From contig PHCD01000007.1 of NCBI GenBank assembly GCA_002842135.1, positions 1 through 32,677 of the forward strand: a DNA stretch of 32,677 bases. Reading direction: 5' to 3'. The notes beneath the pieces were generated by a model. It was not told the DNA's origin, made no database searches, and saw only the letters and a list, made by a program, of their open reading frames with translations. The DNA is from Betaproteobacteria bacterium HGW-Betaproteobacteria-8. GTDB taxonomy: Bacteria; Pseudomonadota; Gammaproteobacteria; Burkholderiales; Methylophilaceae. A program made the translations under genes and the position numbers. Every line of letters starts with the position of its first letter. The first letter of the stretch is position 1. Shown here in pieces: positions 16,868-26,044 of the stretch.

Positions 16868-18589
16868 TCAGACTTCCTGCCCACGTCGCATGGTGCCGCC
16901 AACTGCCGGTTCCCCGTTACCGATACTGATTGGCTTGTTGAGTATGCTCGGCACCGGCAACTTGAGCAGGTGGTAGAGATTGCTCAGGTTGCGCCGGTAC
17001 AGGCGGTCGAAGCTGTCAACACTCATGGCCGAGTTATAGTCACCGAACCACCAGAACCAGTCCGAACCTTCGCATATCGCCAACTGACGCTCGCAGGCAG
17101 CTTTCTCTTCCAAGCCCAGCAGATTTGACTGCATGACCTTGTCATAGTCTTTTTTGGCATTACAAAGCAGGTCCCAGCCGAAGTTCTTCTCAGGCGAGCC
17201 GATCCAGGTGCTGAAACTGCCGTAAACCCAGCTGCCGGCCGCCACGGCAGGCAAATCCGCCATACTGACCAACTTATCCTTGCACTTGGCCAGGATATCG
17301 CTGAAGGTAGTCATCTCTATGCAGGGATGCGCAGACAAGGCCTGATAAAGCTCGCTCAGGAAGTAGTAACCATTGTATGGATAGTATTCCCAGGCGTTCT
17401 CGCCATCGAGAATGACACTAACCACACGATGTTCATGCTTGGGCGTCGTTTTCTGAATGTGCTCAAGCGTGCTGATGAAATCCCGCACAGCATCATTCGA
17501 ATGCAAATTGGAGTACTCGAAACCGATCTTGTCCGACAACAGGTCATCGCGGAAGAAACAGGCGATATCGCGCATGCCGTCCGTGATGCGATAAGGTTTA
17601 TATAGATAATCAGCACGCGGCGGCAAATCTGAAGTCTGGAACGACTTGTACAGGCTGTTGGCCAGCACCCCCTCACCTGTCGCCGCCCATTGCACCCCAT
17701 GCTCCGCCATCAAGGAGAGTGCTGAATGTGAAACACCGCCTTCTGCGGGCCACATGCCTGCCGGCTCTTCACCGAACCTCCGGGCATGTGAAACCTGCGC
17801 CCGTTTGATATGCGCCTCTGCACGCTCCCTGCCACCGGGATACAGACTGTTGCGCGGCAACGGTGCATAGGGCATGGCATCGCGCGTGGACCTGAAATCC
17901 AGCAACAAAGGCAGTATGGGGTGATGGTGCGGTGTAGATGAAATCTCGATCTGGCCGCTTTTTTGCAGCTTTTTGTAACGCGGAATCAGGCCCGCTATCA
18001 ATTCACCGATCAAGTCGAACAGCTTGAGGCGGTCATCCAGGCTGAACTGGAAGCCTTTGGTCATCAGGCTTTGAACCAGCGCATTCTCCCGGCGAATACT
18101 CTCGCCAGTCCAGGCCAGGTGATACCAGACCAGCAAATCGGCCTTGTACTGGGCGGAAAGGTAGTTGAACGGCGTCGCACTCTCCGATTCAAGTGTCTTG
18201 AAGATATTGTAGAGCCGCTGGTAATGCACAAACGGCGACAACATCTTCTCGTGGTGGCTCTTGAAACAGCTCTGGATAATCAACTCACAGCGATCATCCG
18301 ACAGGTTATTCAGGTCCTTTTCCGCCAGCAATGCCAAAAGTGGGTCGCGTATCTGGCCGGTCCTGAACTGATCTGAATAATCCTCGAGTTGATCGAGCAA
18401 CACCGGCACAAAATTGAAAGTCGCCCGTGCTGCCGGGTTGGCCTCCAGATGGTAGGCCATGTCGGTGTAATCCTTGATCGCATGGAGGTAGGTCCAGGGC
18501 AGGACATACTCTCCGGTGATGGTGTCGCGATAATCTGGCTGATGCATATGCCAGTAAAGGTTGAGATAAAGCTTAGGTGACGCAGGCAT
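16868..18589 (-). CDS. GH57 amylopullulanase/alpha-amylase-like enzyme
   Basis: From ATG 18589 the product is 573 residues with no signal peptide. It belongs to GH57 but to a different subgroup from its neighbour. Region 1 is YWHMHQPDY (14-20), and STPHHHPILPLL is the conserved His cluster. GMWPAEGGVS holds the nucleophile E283, and VILDGENAWEYY the acid/base D395. That set is characteristic of amylopullulanase-like GH57 enzymes, which hydrolyse alpha-1,4 and often alpha-1,6 bonds. A role in trimming or debranching storage glucan in the cytoplasm is inferred from the operon. The frame could begin at TTG 18595, two codons earlier, but AAAGG sits about nine bases before the ATG and only three before the TTG. 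It follows glgC by about 66 bases and precedes the second GH57 by 48. Confidence 0.9.
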   Translation of the reverse strand: MPASPKLYLNLYWHMHQPDYRDTITGEYVLPWTYLHAIKDYTDMAYHLEANPAARATFNFVPVLLDQLEDYSDQFRTGQIRDPLLALLAEKDLNNLSDDRCELIIQSCFKSHHEKMLSPFVHYQRLYNIFKTLESESATPFNYLSAQYKADLLVWYHLAWTGESIRRENALVQSLMTKGFQFSLDDRLKLFDLIGELIAGLIPRYKKLQKSGQIEISSTPHHHPILPLLLDFRSTRDAMPYAPLPRNSLYPGGRERAEAHIKRAQVSHARRFGEEPAGMWPAEGGVSHSALSLMAEHGVQWAATGEGVLANSLYKSFQTSDLPPRADYLYKPYRITDGMRDIACFFRDDLLSDKIGFEYSNLHSNDAVRDFISTLEHIQKTTPKHEHRVVSVILDGENAWEYYPYNGYYFLSELYQALSAHPCIEMTTFSDILAKCKDKLVSMADLPAVAAGSWVYGSFSTWIGSPEKNFGWDLLCNAKKDYDKVMQSNLLGLEEKAACERQLAICEGSDWFWWFGDYNSAMSVDSFDRLYRRNLSNLYHLLKLPVPSILNKPISIGNGEPAVGGTMRRGQEV

Positions 18590-18655
18590 TGGCAAAACCT
18601 TTATTTCTGAAAATGAATCATTCTAGTGCGATGCACAAGGCAGCACATTTTTGCG

Positions 18656-19936
18656 TTAGCGCGCGTAGTGTGTTTCCTGCCCCAACATCTCCGATGTCAC
18701 CAATGTGATGCCATTGGGCGACACATGGAAGCGTTTCCGGTCTTCATCCGGGTTGACGCCAATCTGCATGCCTTCAGGTATTCTGGTGGCCTTGTCGACA
18801 ATAACGTTTTTCAACACTGCGTTACGCCCGACTTCAACCCTGGGCAGCAATACTGCACCTTTGATCTCGCAGTAGCTATGCACACGCACATTTGAAAACA
18901 GTACCGAACTGTTCACCATCGAACCGCTAATCAGGCAGCCGCCCGAAACCAGCGAATCGGTTGCGCCGCCGCAACGGCCCTTGTCGTTAAACACGAACTT
19001 GCACGGCGGCAATTGCTCCTGATATGTCCAGATCGGCCAGGTGTGGTCATAGAGGTTCAGTTCAGGCACCACCTTGGTCAGCTCCATATTAGCTTCCCAG
19101 TAAGCATCTATCGTACCAACATCACGCCAGTAGTAATTGCCATTGGCTGCACCTACGCAGCTGTCGGTGAATTTATGGGAGCAGACCCGGTATTTCTTGA
19201 TCAGGTAAGGAATGATGTCGTGCCCAAAATCGTGCGCTGAATTACGGTCATCGGCATCACGAATCAGCTGTTCGTACAGGAATGAGGCGTTGAACACATA
19301 GATGCCCATGCTGGCAAAAGCCTGGGTGGGGTCATCCGGCAAAGGGTCGGGATTCGGCGATTTTTCCTGAAAGTCGATCACGCGCGAATTCTCGTCAACC
19401 TTGAGCACACCAAAGGCCTTGGCCTCTTCAATCGGCACATTGATGCAAGCGATGGTCATATCGGCTTTGTTACGCACATGGTCTGCCAGCATCTGGCCAT
19501 AATCCATTTTGTAGATATGGTCGCCGGCCAATACCAGGACATATTCCGGCGTCATCATGCGCAGGATATCGAGGTTCTGGAACACGGCGTCCGCGGTACC
19601 CTTGTACCACTCTTCCTCTATACGCTGCTGCGCCGGCAACAGTTCCACGAACTCGTTGAACTCACCGCGCAGGAAGCCCCAACCGCGTTGAATGTGCTGA
19701 ATCAGGCTATGTGATTTGTATTGGGTGACAACGCCAACCCGCCGGATACCGGAATTGATGCAATTGGAGAGGGGGAAATCAATAATGCGGAACTTGCCGC
19801 CGAAAGGAACAGCAGGCTTGGCTCGCCAGTTGGTCAGGTCTTTTAATCGACTTCCACGGCCGCCAGCAAGAATAAGTGCCACCGTATTTTTTGTTAACGC
19901 ACTTATGAAACGAGAAGAAGTTAAATCATGCTGCAT
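18656..19936 (-). CDS. glgC: glucose-1-phosphate adenylyltransferase GlgC
   Basis: GlgC makes ADP-glucose from glucose-1-phosphate and ATP, the committed step of bacterial glycogen synthesis. From ATG 19936 it has 426 residues, the normal length. It shows the nucleotide loop [14 protein letters not shown] (from about 21), [15 protein letters not shown], the catalytic Asp in [20 protein letters not shown] around the sugar-phosphate lysine, and [13 protein letters not shown] left-handed beta-helix ends the protein. The start is fixed by AGGAG eight bases upstream; the frame stays open to 20392, but that part is antisense to glgB and unrelated to GlgC. The stretch TNWRAKPAV has Trp37 where Escherichia coli GlgC has Lys39, its fructose-1,6-bisphosphate activator residue, so activator preference probably differs. 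It is the first gene of a four-gene operon and divergent from glgB. Confidence 0.96.
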   Translation of the reverse strand: MQHDLTSSRFISALTKNTVALILAGGRGSRLKDLTNWRAKPAVPFGGKFRIIDFPLSNCINSGIRRVGVVTQYKSHSLIQHIQRGWGFLRGEFNEFVELLPAQQRIEEEWYKGTADAVFQNLDILRMMTPEYVLVLAGDHIYKMDYGQMLADHVRNKADMTIACINVPIEEAKAFGVLKVDENSRVIDFQEKSPNPDPLPDDPTQAFASMGIYVFNASFLYEQLIRDADDRNSAHDFGHDIIPYLIKKYRVCSHKFTDSCVGAANGNYYWRDVGTIDAYWEANMELTKVVPELNLYDHTWPIWTYQEQLPPCKFVFNDKGRCGGATDSLVSGGCLISGSMVNSSVLFSNVRVHSYCEIKGAVLLPRVEVGRNAVLKNVIVDKATRIPEGMQIGVNPDEDRKRFHVSPNGITLVTSEMLGQETHYAR

Positions 19937-20107
19937 TTTGAGCTCTCCTGATTTATAGTTTGGCATAGCCGAATGCAAAACAAGTAGTAGTAACAGGCTG
20001 TCCCGCCCTTTATCCTCCTGCTTTGAAACCATTATAGGCGCGAAATTTGGCTGGAATCTAGTAGAATCAAGCGGTATTCCAAAATTTATTCTTTGAAGAG
20101 AAAAACC
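19937..20107. promoter_or_regulatory. glgC/glgB divergent intergenic region
   Basis: These 171 bases separate the glgC ATG (minus) from the glgB TTG (plus), so promoters for both arms of the locus should lie here. AGGAG before glgC and GAAGAGA before glgB are the visible ribosome sites. I searched for a sigma-70 pair with 16-18 base spacing and found none convincing in either direction. Candidate boxes such as TATAAA upstream of glgC sit too close to the start. Confidence 0.55.
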
Positions 20108-22291
20108 TTGCCCAAGCCCAAACAGGATATTCAGCAGAAGCTTATTCTTGATGCAAAACATCATGACCCATTCGCCTATCTGGGACTGCATGATGCTCCA
20201 AAGGGTGAAACTGCCAACCAGGTCTACCGGGCGTTCCTGCCTTACGCAGAACGCGCCTGGCTCAAGACCGCACAGGGCTGGGACCCACTTACCCGCATAC
20301 ACGCCAATGGCCTGTTCGAATGGCACGGAGACGGGCTTGTTCGCCCTTGCCTGCTGCGCATCGAATCCGGCGGCAACAGCTACGAACAGCATGACCCCTA
20401 TTCATTCCCTTCCAGCCTGACCAGCGATGAGGTTTACCTGTTCAGCCAGGGCCGCTTGCTGCAGGCACATCAAACCCTTGGGGCACACCTGATCGAACAG
20501 CATGGCATCAACGGGGTACGTTTTGCGGTCTGGGCCCCCAATGCTGAGCGTGTGAGTGTGATCGGCAATTTCAACCAATGGGATGGGCGTGTGCACCCGA
20601 TGCGTGTCCACGGCTCCAGCGGCATCTGGGAAATCTTTATCCCCAGTCTCGGCATCGGCGAACTGTACAAGTTCGAGATTCGCAACCGCGACACAGGCAA
20701 TATCCACATCAAAACAGACCCTTACGGCTTCAGTTTTGAGCAAAGACCCGGCACTGCTGCCAAAGTAACCTCACTCACCCATCACACATGGCAGGATAGT
20801 GACTGGATGCAGAAGCGGGCGACCATCGACTGGCTGCATACGCCGTTCAACTTTTATGAGGTTCACCTGGGTTCATGGCAGCGCAATGAACAGGGTTATT
20901 TCCTCAATTACCGCGAACTTGCCGCAGACCTGATTCCTTACGTCAAGGAAATGGGCTATACGCATATTGAGTTACTGCCAGTATCGGAGCATCCACTCAA
21001 TGAATCCTGGGGCTATCAGACCACCGGCTATTTCGGTGTCACTAACCGCTTCGGCACGCCGGACGACCTGCGCTTTTTTGTCGACGCCTGCCACCAGGCC
21101 GACATCGGCGTCATCCTGGACTGGGTGCCGGGCCACTTCCCCAAGGATGACTGGGCATTGGCCAGATTTGACGGCACAGCCCTTTACGAACACGAAGACC
21201 CGCGGCTGGGCGAGCATCAGGAATGGGGCACCTATGTCTTCAATTACGGCCGCAATGAAGTACGCAACTTCCTGCTGGCCAACGCCAATTACTGGCTCAA
21301 TGAATTCCATATAGACGGCCTGCGCGTGGATGCCGTTGCTTCCATGCTCTACCTGGACTATGCCCGCAAGCATGGCGAATGGTTACCCAACCAGTATGGC
21401 GGCCGCGAAAACCTGGATGCCATCGAATTCCTCAAGCAACTGAACGTTATGGTGCATGAGGACTTCCCAGGAGCACTGACCATCGCGGAAGAATCGACCG
21501 CCTGGCCGATGATTTCAAGACCGGTATATCTGGGTGGCCTCGGCTTCTCCATGAAGTGGAACATGGGCTGGATGAACGACACGCTGAGTTACATCGCAGA
21601 AGACCCGATACACCGTCGTTACCACCACGACAAGCTGACTTTTGGCCAGCTCTACGCCTACAGCGAGAATTTCGTACTGCCCTTCTCGCATGATGAAGTG
21701 GTGCATGGCAAGCATTCCCTGCTGGACAAGATGCCAGGCGACACCTGGCAAAAATTTGCCAATCTGCGCCTGTTGCTGACTTACCAGATGACCACACCGG
21801 GCAAGAAACTCAACTTCATGGGCAACGAGTTCGGTCAGGGCCGGGAATGGAACGTCAACGCCAGCCTCGATTGGCATCTGCTCAACACCCACTGGCACAA
21901 AGGCGTGCAGCTTACCGCCAAGGACCTGAACCATTTGTACCGCAATGAGCAATCGCTGTACGAGCTGGATTTTGAATCCCAGGGCTTTGAATGGGTCGAT
22001 TGTTACGATTCCGACCAGTCGGTCATCAGTTATGCGCGCCGGGCAGACGATGGCAGTTTTGTCCTGGTGATACTAAATTTCACCCCGGTTGTGCGCGAAT
22101 CCTATCGACTGGGCGTGCCAACCGCAGGGCATTACGCGGAGCTGTTCAACAGCGATGCTGCCTGCTATGGCGGCAGCAATCAGGGCAACGGTGCCGGAGT
22201 CGATTCGGAACCGGTGCCGTGGATGCATCATCCACAATCGATTGTTGTCACATTGCCGCCTTTAGCTGGGGTGATATTTAAGTTAAAATGA
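20108..22291 (+). CDS. glgB: 1,4-alpha-glucan branching enzyme GlgB
   Basis: GlgB cuts alpha-1,4-glucan chains and reattaches the segment through an alpha-1,6 bond, creating glycogen branches. The product is 727 residues. An N-terminal domain is followed by a CBM48 module ([24 protein letters not shown]). The GH13 barrel carries nucleophile D408 (GLRVDAVAS), acid/base E461 (TIAEEST) and D529 ([10 protein letters not shown]), each offset by three from the Escherichia coli residues 405, 458 and 526. The protein ends in a beta-sandwich. No ATG lies near the start. TTG 20093 and TTG 20108 are both in frame, and only 20108 has a ribosome site (GAAGAGA, about seven bases upstream), so it is preferred. 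pgi follows by 53 bases on the same strand. A rare TTG start may keep expression low. Confidence 0.95.
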   Translation: MPKPKQDIQQKLILDAKHHDPFAYLGLHDAPKGETANQVYRAFLPYAERAWLKTAQGWDPLTRIHANGLFEWHGDGLVRPCLLRIESGGNSYEQHDPYSFPSSLTSDEVYLFSQGRLLQAHQTLGAHLIEQHGINGVRFAVWAPNAERVSVIGNFNQWDGRVHPMRVHGSSGIWEIFIPSLGIGELYKFEIRNRDTGNIHIKTDPYGFSFEQRPGTAAKVTSLTHHTWQDSDWMQKRATIDWLHTPFNFYEVHLGSWQRNEQGYFLNYRELAADLIPYVKEMGYTHIELLPVSEHPLNESWGYQTTGYFGVTNRFGTPDDLRFFVDACHQADIGVILDWVPGHFPKDDWALARFDGTALYEHEDPRLGEHQEWGTYVFNYGRNEVRNFLLANANYWLNEFHIDGLRVDAVASMLYLDYARKHGEWLPNQYGGRENLDAIEFLKQLNVMVHEDFPGALTIAEESTAWPMISRPVYLGGLGFSMKWNMGWMNDTLSYIAEDPIHRRYHHDKLTFGQLYAYSENFVLPFSHDEVVHGKHSLLDKMPGDTWQKFANLRLLLTYQMTTPGKKLNFMGNEFGQGREWNVNASLDWHLLNTHWHKGVQLTAKDLNHLYRNEQSLYELDFESQGFEWVDCYDSDQSVISYARRADDGSFVLVILNFTPVVRESYRLGVPTAGHYAELFNSDAACYGGSNQGNGAGVDSEPVPWMHHPQSIVVTLPPLAGVIFKLK

Positions 22292-22344
22292 AAGGCTATA
22301 AAATACTGCTTAGTAATAAAACCAATCAAATAACCACACACTAA

Positions 22345-23994
22345 ATGACAAACCCTACCAATTTTCCTGTCTGGCAGGCTCTGGCCGAGCATCAGAAAGA
22401 AGTCTTCCCGCTACACATGCGGGATTTGTTTGAAAAAGAACCGGATCGTTACCAGAAATACTCCCTGCGATTCGACGACATGTTGCTCGACTATTCAAAG
22501 AACCGCATTACCGACAAAACCCTGTCACTGCTGTTCCAGCTCGCGCGTGACATGAATCTGGAAAGCATGCGCGACAAGATGTTCACCGGTGAAAAAATCA
22601 ATTTCTCCGAACATCGCGCGGTTTTGCACACAGCGCTGCGCAACCGCAGCAACACCCCGGTTTATGTCGACGGCAAGGATGTCATGCCCGACGTCAATCG
22701 TGTGCTTGCCCAGATGCGCGACTTCAGCGAACGTGTGCGCAACGGCAGCTGGAAAGGCTTTACCGGCAAGAAAATTACCGACGTGGTGAATATCGGCATT
22801 GGTGGCTCCGACCTCGGTCCACTGATGGCCTGCAATGCGCTCAAACCCTATGCATCGCCAGACCTCAATGCCCACTTTGTGGCCAACGTCGATGGGGCGC
22901 ATTTGGCCCGGACACTGGAAGTCTGCAATCCTGAAACGACACTGTTCATCGTCGCTTCCAAAACCTTTACCACCCAGGAAACCATGACCAATGCCCGTTC
23001 AGCGCGCGCCTGGTTCCTGGAGCGTGCCAGCAAGCCTGAAGATGTCTCCATGCACTTCGTAGCGCTGTCCACCAATGCCAAGGCAGTGAAAGATTTCGGC
23101 ATCGATACCGCCAATATGTTCGAGTTCTGGGATTGGGTCGGCGGCCGCTATTCACTTTGGTCAGCCATCGGCCTGTCCATTGCCCTCTATATCGGCATGG
23201 ACAACTTTGAAGACATGCTGGCTGGCGGCCATGAGATGGATCAGCATTTCCGCACCACTCCGCTGGAACAGAACATGCCGGTCATCATGGGCCTGATCGG
23301 TCTCTGGTATAACAATTTCTTCGACACCGAAACACATGCCATCCTGCCATACGACCAGGGCCTGTCACGCTTCACGGCTTATCTGCAGCAGGCAGACATG
23401 GAAAGTAACGGCAAGTTTGTTGACCGTGACGGCAAGAAGATCAGCTACAGCAGCGGCCCCATTATCTGGGGTGAAGCCGGCACCAACGGACAGCATGCCT
23501 TCTATCAGCTGATCCATCAAGGCAACAAGTTGATCCCTTGCGACTTCCTGATGCCAATCAAGAGTCATTACGCTGTCGGCAACAATGGTGACGAGCACCA
23601 CAAGATCCTGCTGGCCAACATGCTGGCGCAAACCAAGGCGCTGATGCAGGGCAAGACCCCGCTGGAAGTCAAGCATGAGATGGAAGCCATGGGCATGAGC
23701 GACGAAGAGATTCGTAACGTGCTGCCACATCGCGTCTTCGGCGGCAACCGCCCAACCAACAGCATCCTGTTCGAGAAATTGACGCCAAGAACGCTGGGCA
23801 GGCTGATTGCCTTGTACGAACACAAGATCTTTGTACAAGGCATCATCTGGCACATCAACTCCTTTGACCAATGGGGTGTGGAGTTCGGCAAACAGCTGGC
23901 ACAGGGCATCCTGCCGCAACTGCTGGCAGGAGCCCCGGCAACCGACCTGGATTGCTCAACCAACGGGCTGATCAATTACATCCATTCCAAATAA
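22345..23994 (+). CDS. pgi: glucose-6-phosphate isomerase
   Basis: The enzyme interconverts glucose-6-phosphate and fructose-6-phosphate in the cytoplasm, joining storage-glucan turnover to central sugar phosphate metabolism. The product is 549 residues, the usual length of the large proteobacterial form. Signatures seen are [14 protein letters not shown] (phosphate binding), [25 protein letters not shown] from residue 266, the catalytic Glu in [11 protein letters not shown] (E377), His in GDEHHKILL and Lys in [13 protein letters not shown] (K516). It lies 53 bases behind glgB on the same strand, so the two are probably co-transcribed, and a strong hairpin terminator follows 18 bases after the stop. 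If the host uses the ribulose monophosphate cycle, as Methylophilaceae do, Pgi would also be a main-line enzyme; that is inference. Confidence 0.97.
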   Translation: MTNPTNFPVWQALAEHQKEVFPLHMRDLFEKEPDRYQKYSLRFDDMLLDYSKNRITDKTLSLLFQLARDMNLESMRDKMFTGEKINFSEHRAVLHTALRNRSNTPVYVDGKDVMPDVNRVLAQMRDFSERVRNGSWKGFTGKKITDVVNIGIGGSDLGPLMACNALKPYASPDLNAHFVANVDGAHLARTLEVCNPETTLFIVASKTFTTQETMTNARSARAWFLERASKPEDVSMHFVALSTNAKAVKDFGIDTANMFEFWDWVGGRYSLWSAIGLSIALYIGMDNFEDMLAGGHEMDQHFRTTPLEQNMPVIMGLIGLWYNNFFDTETHAILPYDQGLSRFTAYLQQADMESNGKFVDRDGKKISYSSGPIIWGEAGTNGQHAFYQLIHQGNKLIPCDFLMPIKSHYAVGNNGDEHHKILLANMLAQTKALMQGKTPLEVKHEMEAMGMSDEEIRNVLPHRVFGGNRPTNSILFEKLTPRTLGRLIALYEHKIFVQGIIWHINSFDQWGVEFGKQLAQGILPQLLAGAPATDLDCSTNGLINYIHSK

Positions 23995-24012
23995 CCCATC
24001 TGGAATAACAGC

Positions 24013-24056
24013 AAACAAAAAGCCCCGATTGTGAAAACAATCGGGGCTTTTTGTTT
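24013..24056. terminator. bidirectional Rho-independent terminator between pgi and sppA
   Basis: A perfect 20-base inverted repeat flanks a GAAA loop (24033-24036). The GC-rich core is AGCCCCGATTGT paired with ACAATCGGGGCT. The outer arms are A-rich on the left and T-rich on the right, so a U-tract follows the hairpin on either strand. It lies between the stops of pgi (plus) and sppA (minus) and should end both transcripts. Confidence 0.95.
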
Positions 24057-24068
24057 AACGCTTGCGAC

Positions 24069-25010
24069 TTATTGCATACGCAGGTTACCCAGAGAAATAT
24101 GATTCGCCATGGTAGCACCCAGGCGCTTGGCAAAGCGTGAGGCAAAGTCTTCCCTCACTGTGAAATCGACAATTTTCTCCTGCTTGATCACTTCGCGGGC
24201 GACATATTCAGAACTACCCAGAGCATCAGCCAGACCCATCTTGATGCTGGTCTCACCCGTCCAGAAAAGGCCACTAAAAGTCTCCGGCGTCTCCTTCAAG
24301 CGATCACCGCGACCTTCGCGCACAACGTCAATGAACTGCTGATGTACTTCATCCAGCATGCTCTGCGCGAATTTCTGATGCAGTTCATTGGGGGGTGAGA
24401 AAGGATCAAGAATCGCCTTGTTCTCACCTGCCGTCATCAACCTGCGCTCCACACCAAGCTTTTCCATCGTGCCGGTAAAACCGAAGCCATCCATCAGCAC
24501 GCCGATGGAGCCGACGATACTGGCCTTGTCCACATAGATCTTGTCTGCCGCCGCAGCGATGTAATAACCGCCGGAAGCACAAATATCCTCGACCACAGCA
24601 TAGACCGGCACATCCGGGTGCAACTTGCGCAAGCGCTTGATCTCGTCATTAATCAGCCCGGACTGCACAGGACTGCCACCAGGGCTGTTGATACGCAGTA
24701 TCAGGCCTTTAGTGCCCTTGCTCTCAAATGCGGCCTGCAAGCTGGAAATGACTGCGTCGGCACTCACCTCCTCGCCGCTGCCAATCACCCCCTGAATATC
24801 GATCAGTGCCGTATGATCAAGCTTGGGCACGCTACCCTTACCTATCCAGTCCATACCGACAAACAGCAGTACGAATAAATAGATAAAAGTCAGTGACTTG
24901 AAGAAGACCCCCCACAGACGCGCACGGCGTTGCTCATTGATCGCTGAAAACGCCAGCTTTTCCAAGGTCTTGCGTTCCCAATCCGGGTCGTTCTGCTGAA
25001 ATTCAGCCAT
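24069..25010 (-). CDS. sppA: signal peptide peptidase SppA, 36-kDa type
   Basis: This inner-membrane serine protease of the S49 family degrades leftover signal peptides. The product is 313 residues, the short single-domain form. The N-terminus is cytoplasmic and charged, one membrane segment covers about 38-53, and the protease domain follows. The nucleophile is Ser146 in EDICASGGYYIAA. The general base is Lys198 in RLMTAGENKAILDPFSP. LRINSPGGSPVQS is the conserved oxyanion-side loop, and VGSIGVL is also typical. AAGGAAA eight bases upstream supports ATG 25010. It is the last gene of the rluC-HAD-Rieske-sppA set, 28 bases after the Rieske gene, and it ends at the shared terminator with pgi. 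Confidence 0.95.
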   Translation of the reverse strand: MAEFQQNDPDWERKTLEKLAFSAINEQRRARLWGVFFKSLTFIYLFVLLFVGMDWIGKGSVPKLDHTALIDIQGVIGSGEEVSADAVISSLQAAFESKGTKGLILRINSPGGSPVQSGLINDEIKRLRKLHPDVPVYAVVEDICASGGYYIAAAADKIYVDKASIVGSIGVLMDGFGFTGTMEKLGVERRLMTAGENKAILDPFSPPNELHQKFAQSMLDEVHQQFIDVVREGRGDRLKETPETFSGLFWTGETSIKMGLADALGSSEYVAREVIKQEKIVDFTVREDFASRFAKRLGATMANHISLGNLRMQ

Positions 25011-25038
25011 GTTAATTGTTTCCTTCTATTCCTGAGCT

Positions 25039-25395
25039 TTAAACAATACTATCTAATTGAATCATAATTTCACCATTGCATTCCTGCACAGGGATTTTTT
25101 CCAGCCCTCTGCCCTTGCAAGGTCCCATCACACAGTGGCCGGTTTCTGGCTCATAGTGAGCGCCGTGCGTCGCACAGATCAGGTAATTCCTGGTGGTGTT
25201 GAAAAAATCACCTTCATTCCAGTCCAGCTCCACAGGCAGGTGAGCACATCGATTGACATAGGCCTGCACCACGCCATTGTAGCGCACGACAAAGCCGGTG
25301 GTACGCTCTCCGAGTTCCGGCAACGCAAAACGCACGCCATGATTACGCTCCTGCACATCTTCGCTGCGGCAGATGACACGTTTACGTTCAGGCAT
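25039..25395 (-). CDS. stand-alone Rieske [2Fe-2S] ferredoxin-like protein
   Basis: From ATG 25395 the product is 118 residues and consists of one Rieske fold. The cluster ligands are C50-A-H52 (NRCAHLPVELDW) and C74-A-T-H77 (YLICATHGAHYEPETG), 21 residues apart. The GPCKGRGL stretch near residue 91 is the usual proline-containing third loop. No signal peptide or membrane segment is present, so it should be a soluble electron carrier. The partner enzyme is not known and no oxygenase is nearby. The frame extends to 25434, but the extra residues lie inside the HAD gene. Start 25395 gives an eight-base overlap with the HAD stop, consistent with coupled translation. The gene order with rluC and sppA recurs in betaproteobacteria, but the reason is unknown to me. 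Confidence 0.9.
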   Translation of the reverse strand: MPERKRVICRSEDVQERNHGVRFALPELGERTTGFVVRYNGVVQAYVNRCAHLPVELDWNEGDFFNTTRNYLICATHGAHYEPETGHCVMGPCKGRGLEKIPVQECNGEIMIQLDSIV

Positions 25396-26044
25396 GTTCG
25401 CGCAACCACATATCCAGCACAGCAAACCGGTCAAAACAGGCCAGCGGCTGGTGTTTCTTCAACTCCGATTCAGGATGCGCCCCGTAAGTCACTGCAAGGC
25501 TGGACACGCCGGCATTGCTTGCCATCTGCAAATCATAACTGGTATCGCCGATCATCAGTGTACGTTCCGGTTCGGCACCCAATTCATCCATCAGTTCATG
25601 CAGCATCTGCGGATGCGGCTTGGAAAAACACTCATCCGCACAACGCGTCGCATGCATGAAATCGGTAAGCCCCGTTTTCGCCAGTGACTTATTGAGACCA
25701 TTGCGCCCCTTGCCGGTGGCTACCGCCAACATAAAACCGGCCCCGCTCAAATATTCCATAGCCGTCATCACCCCTTCAAACAAAGGCGTCTCTTCATCAC
25801 GTGCATAATAATGATAGCGATAGCGTGCAACCAGCTGCTGATACTGCATGTTATCAAGCTCACCAAACAAGGCATGTACCGCCTCCGCCAGCCCCAAACC
25901 TATGATATGGCTGGCAGCCGTTGGTTCCGGCACCGGCAATCCGGCATCAGCGCTGGCCTCGCGCATACAGTCAACAATCATTTGGGTGGAATTGGCCAGT
26001 GTGCCGTCCCAGTCAAAGACAATCAGATCGTATTGCTCAGGCAT
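25388..26044 (-). CDS. HAD-family phosphatase, phosphoglycolate phosphatase-like
   Basis: From ATG 26044 the product is 218 residues. HAD motif I is IVFDWDGTLANS, with nucleophile D11 and general acid/base D13. Motif II is the Thr in AVATGKGR, motif III the Lys in CFSKPHPQML, and motif IV MIGDTSYDLQMA. The helical cap between motifs I and II (about 20-85) makes it a subclass I enzyme like Gph or PpaX. The substrate could be 2-phosphoglycolate, a nucleotide or another small phosphoester, and the sequence does not decide. The frame reaches 26080, but the first 12 residues are non-conserved and lie inside rluC. The chosen start overlaps the rluC stop by eight bases (ATGCCTGA), the same overlap it makes with the following Rieske gene. 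Confidence 0.9.
   Translation of the reverse strand: MPEQYDLIVFDWDGTLANSTQMIVDCMREASADAGLPVPEPTAASHIIGLGLAEAVHALFGELDNMQYQQLVARYRYHYYARDEETPLFEGVMTAMEYLSGAGFMLAVATGKGRNGLNKSLAKTGLTDFMHATRCADECFSKPHPQMLHELMDELGAEPERTLMIGDTSYDLQMASNAGVSSLAVTYGAHPESELKKHQPLACFDRFAVLDMWLREHA

Noticed and set aside
19937..20392. An upstream extension of the glgC frame
   Set aside because: The extra 152 residues are antisense to glgB and unlike any GlgC; a strong AGGAG site fixes the start at 19936.
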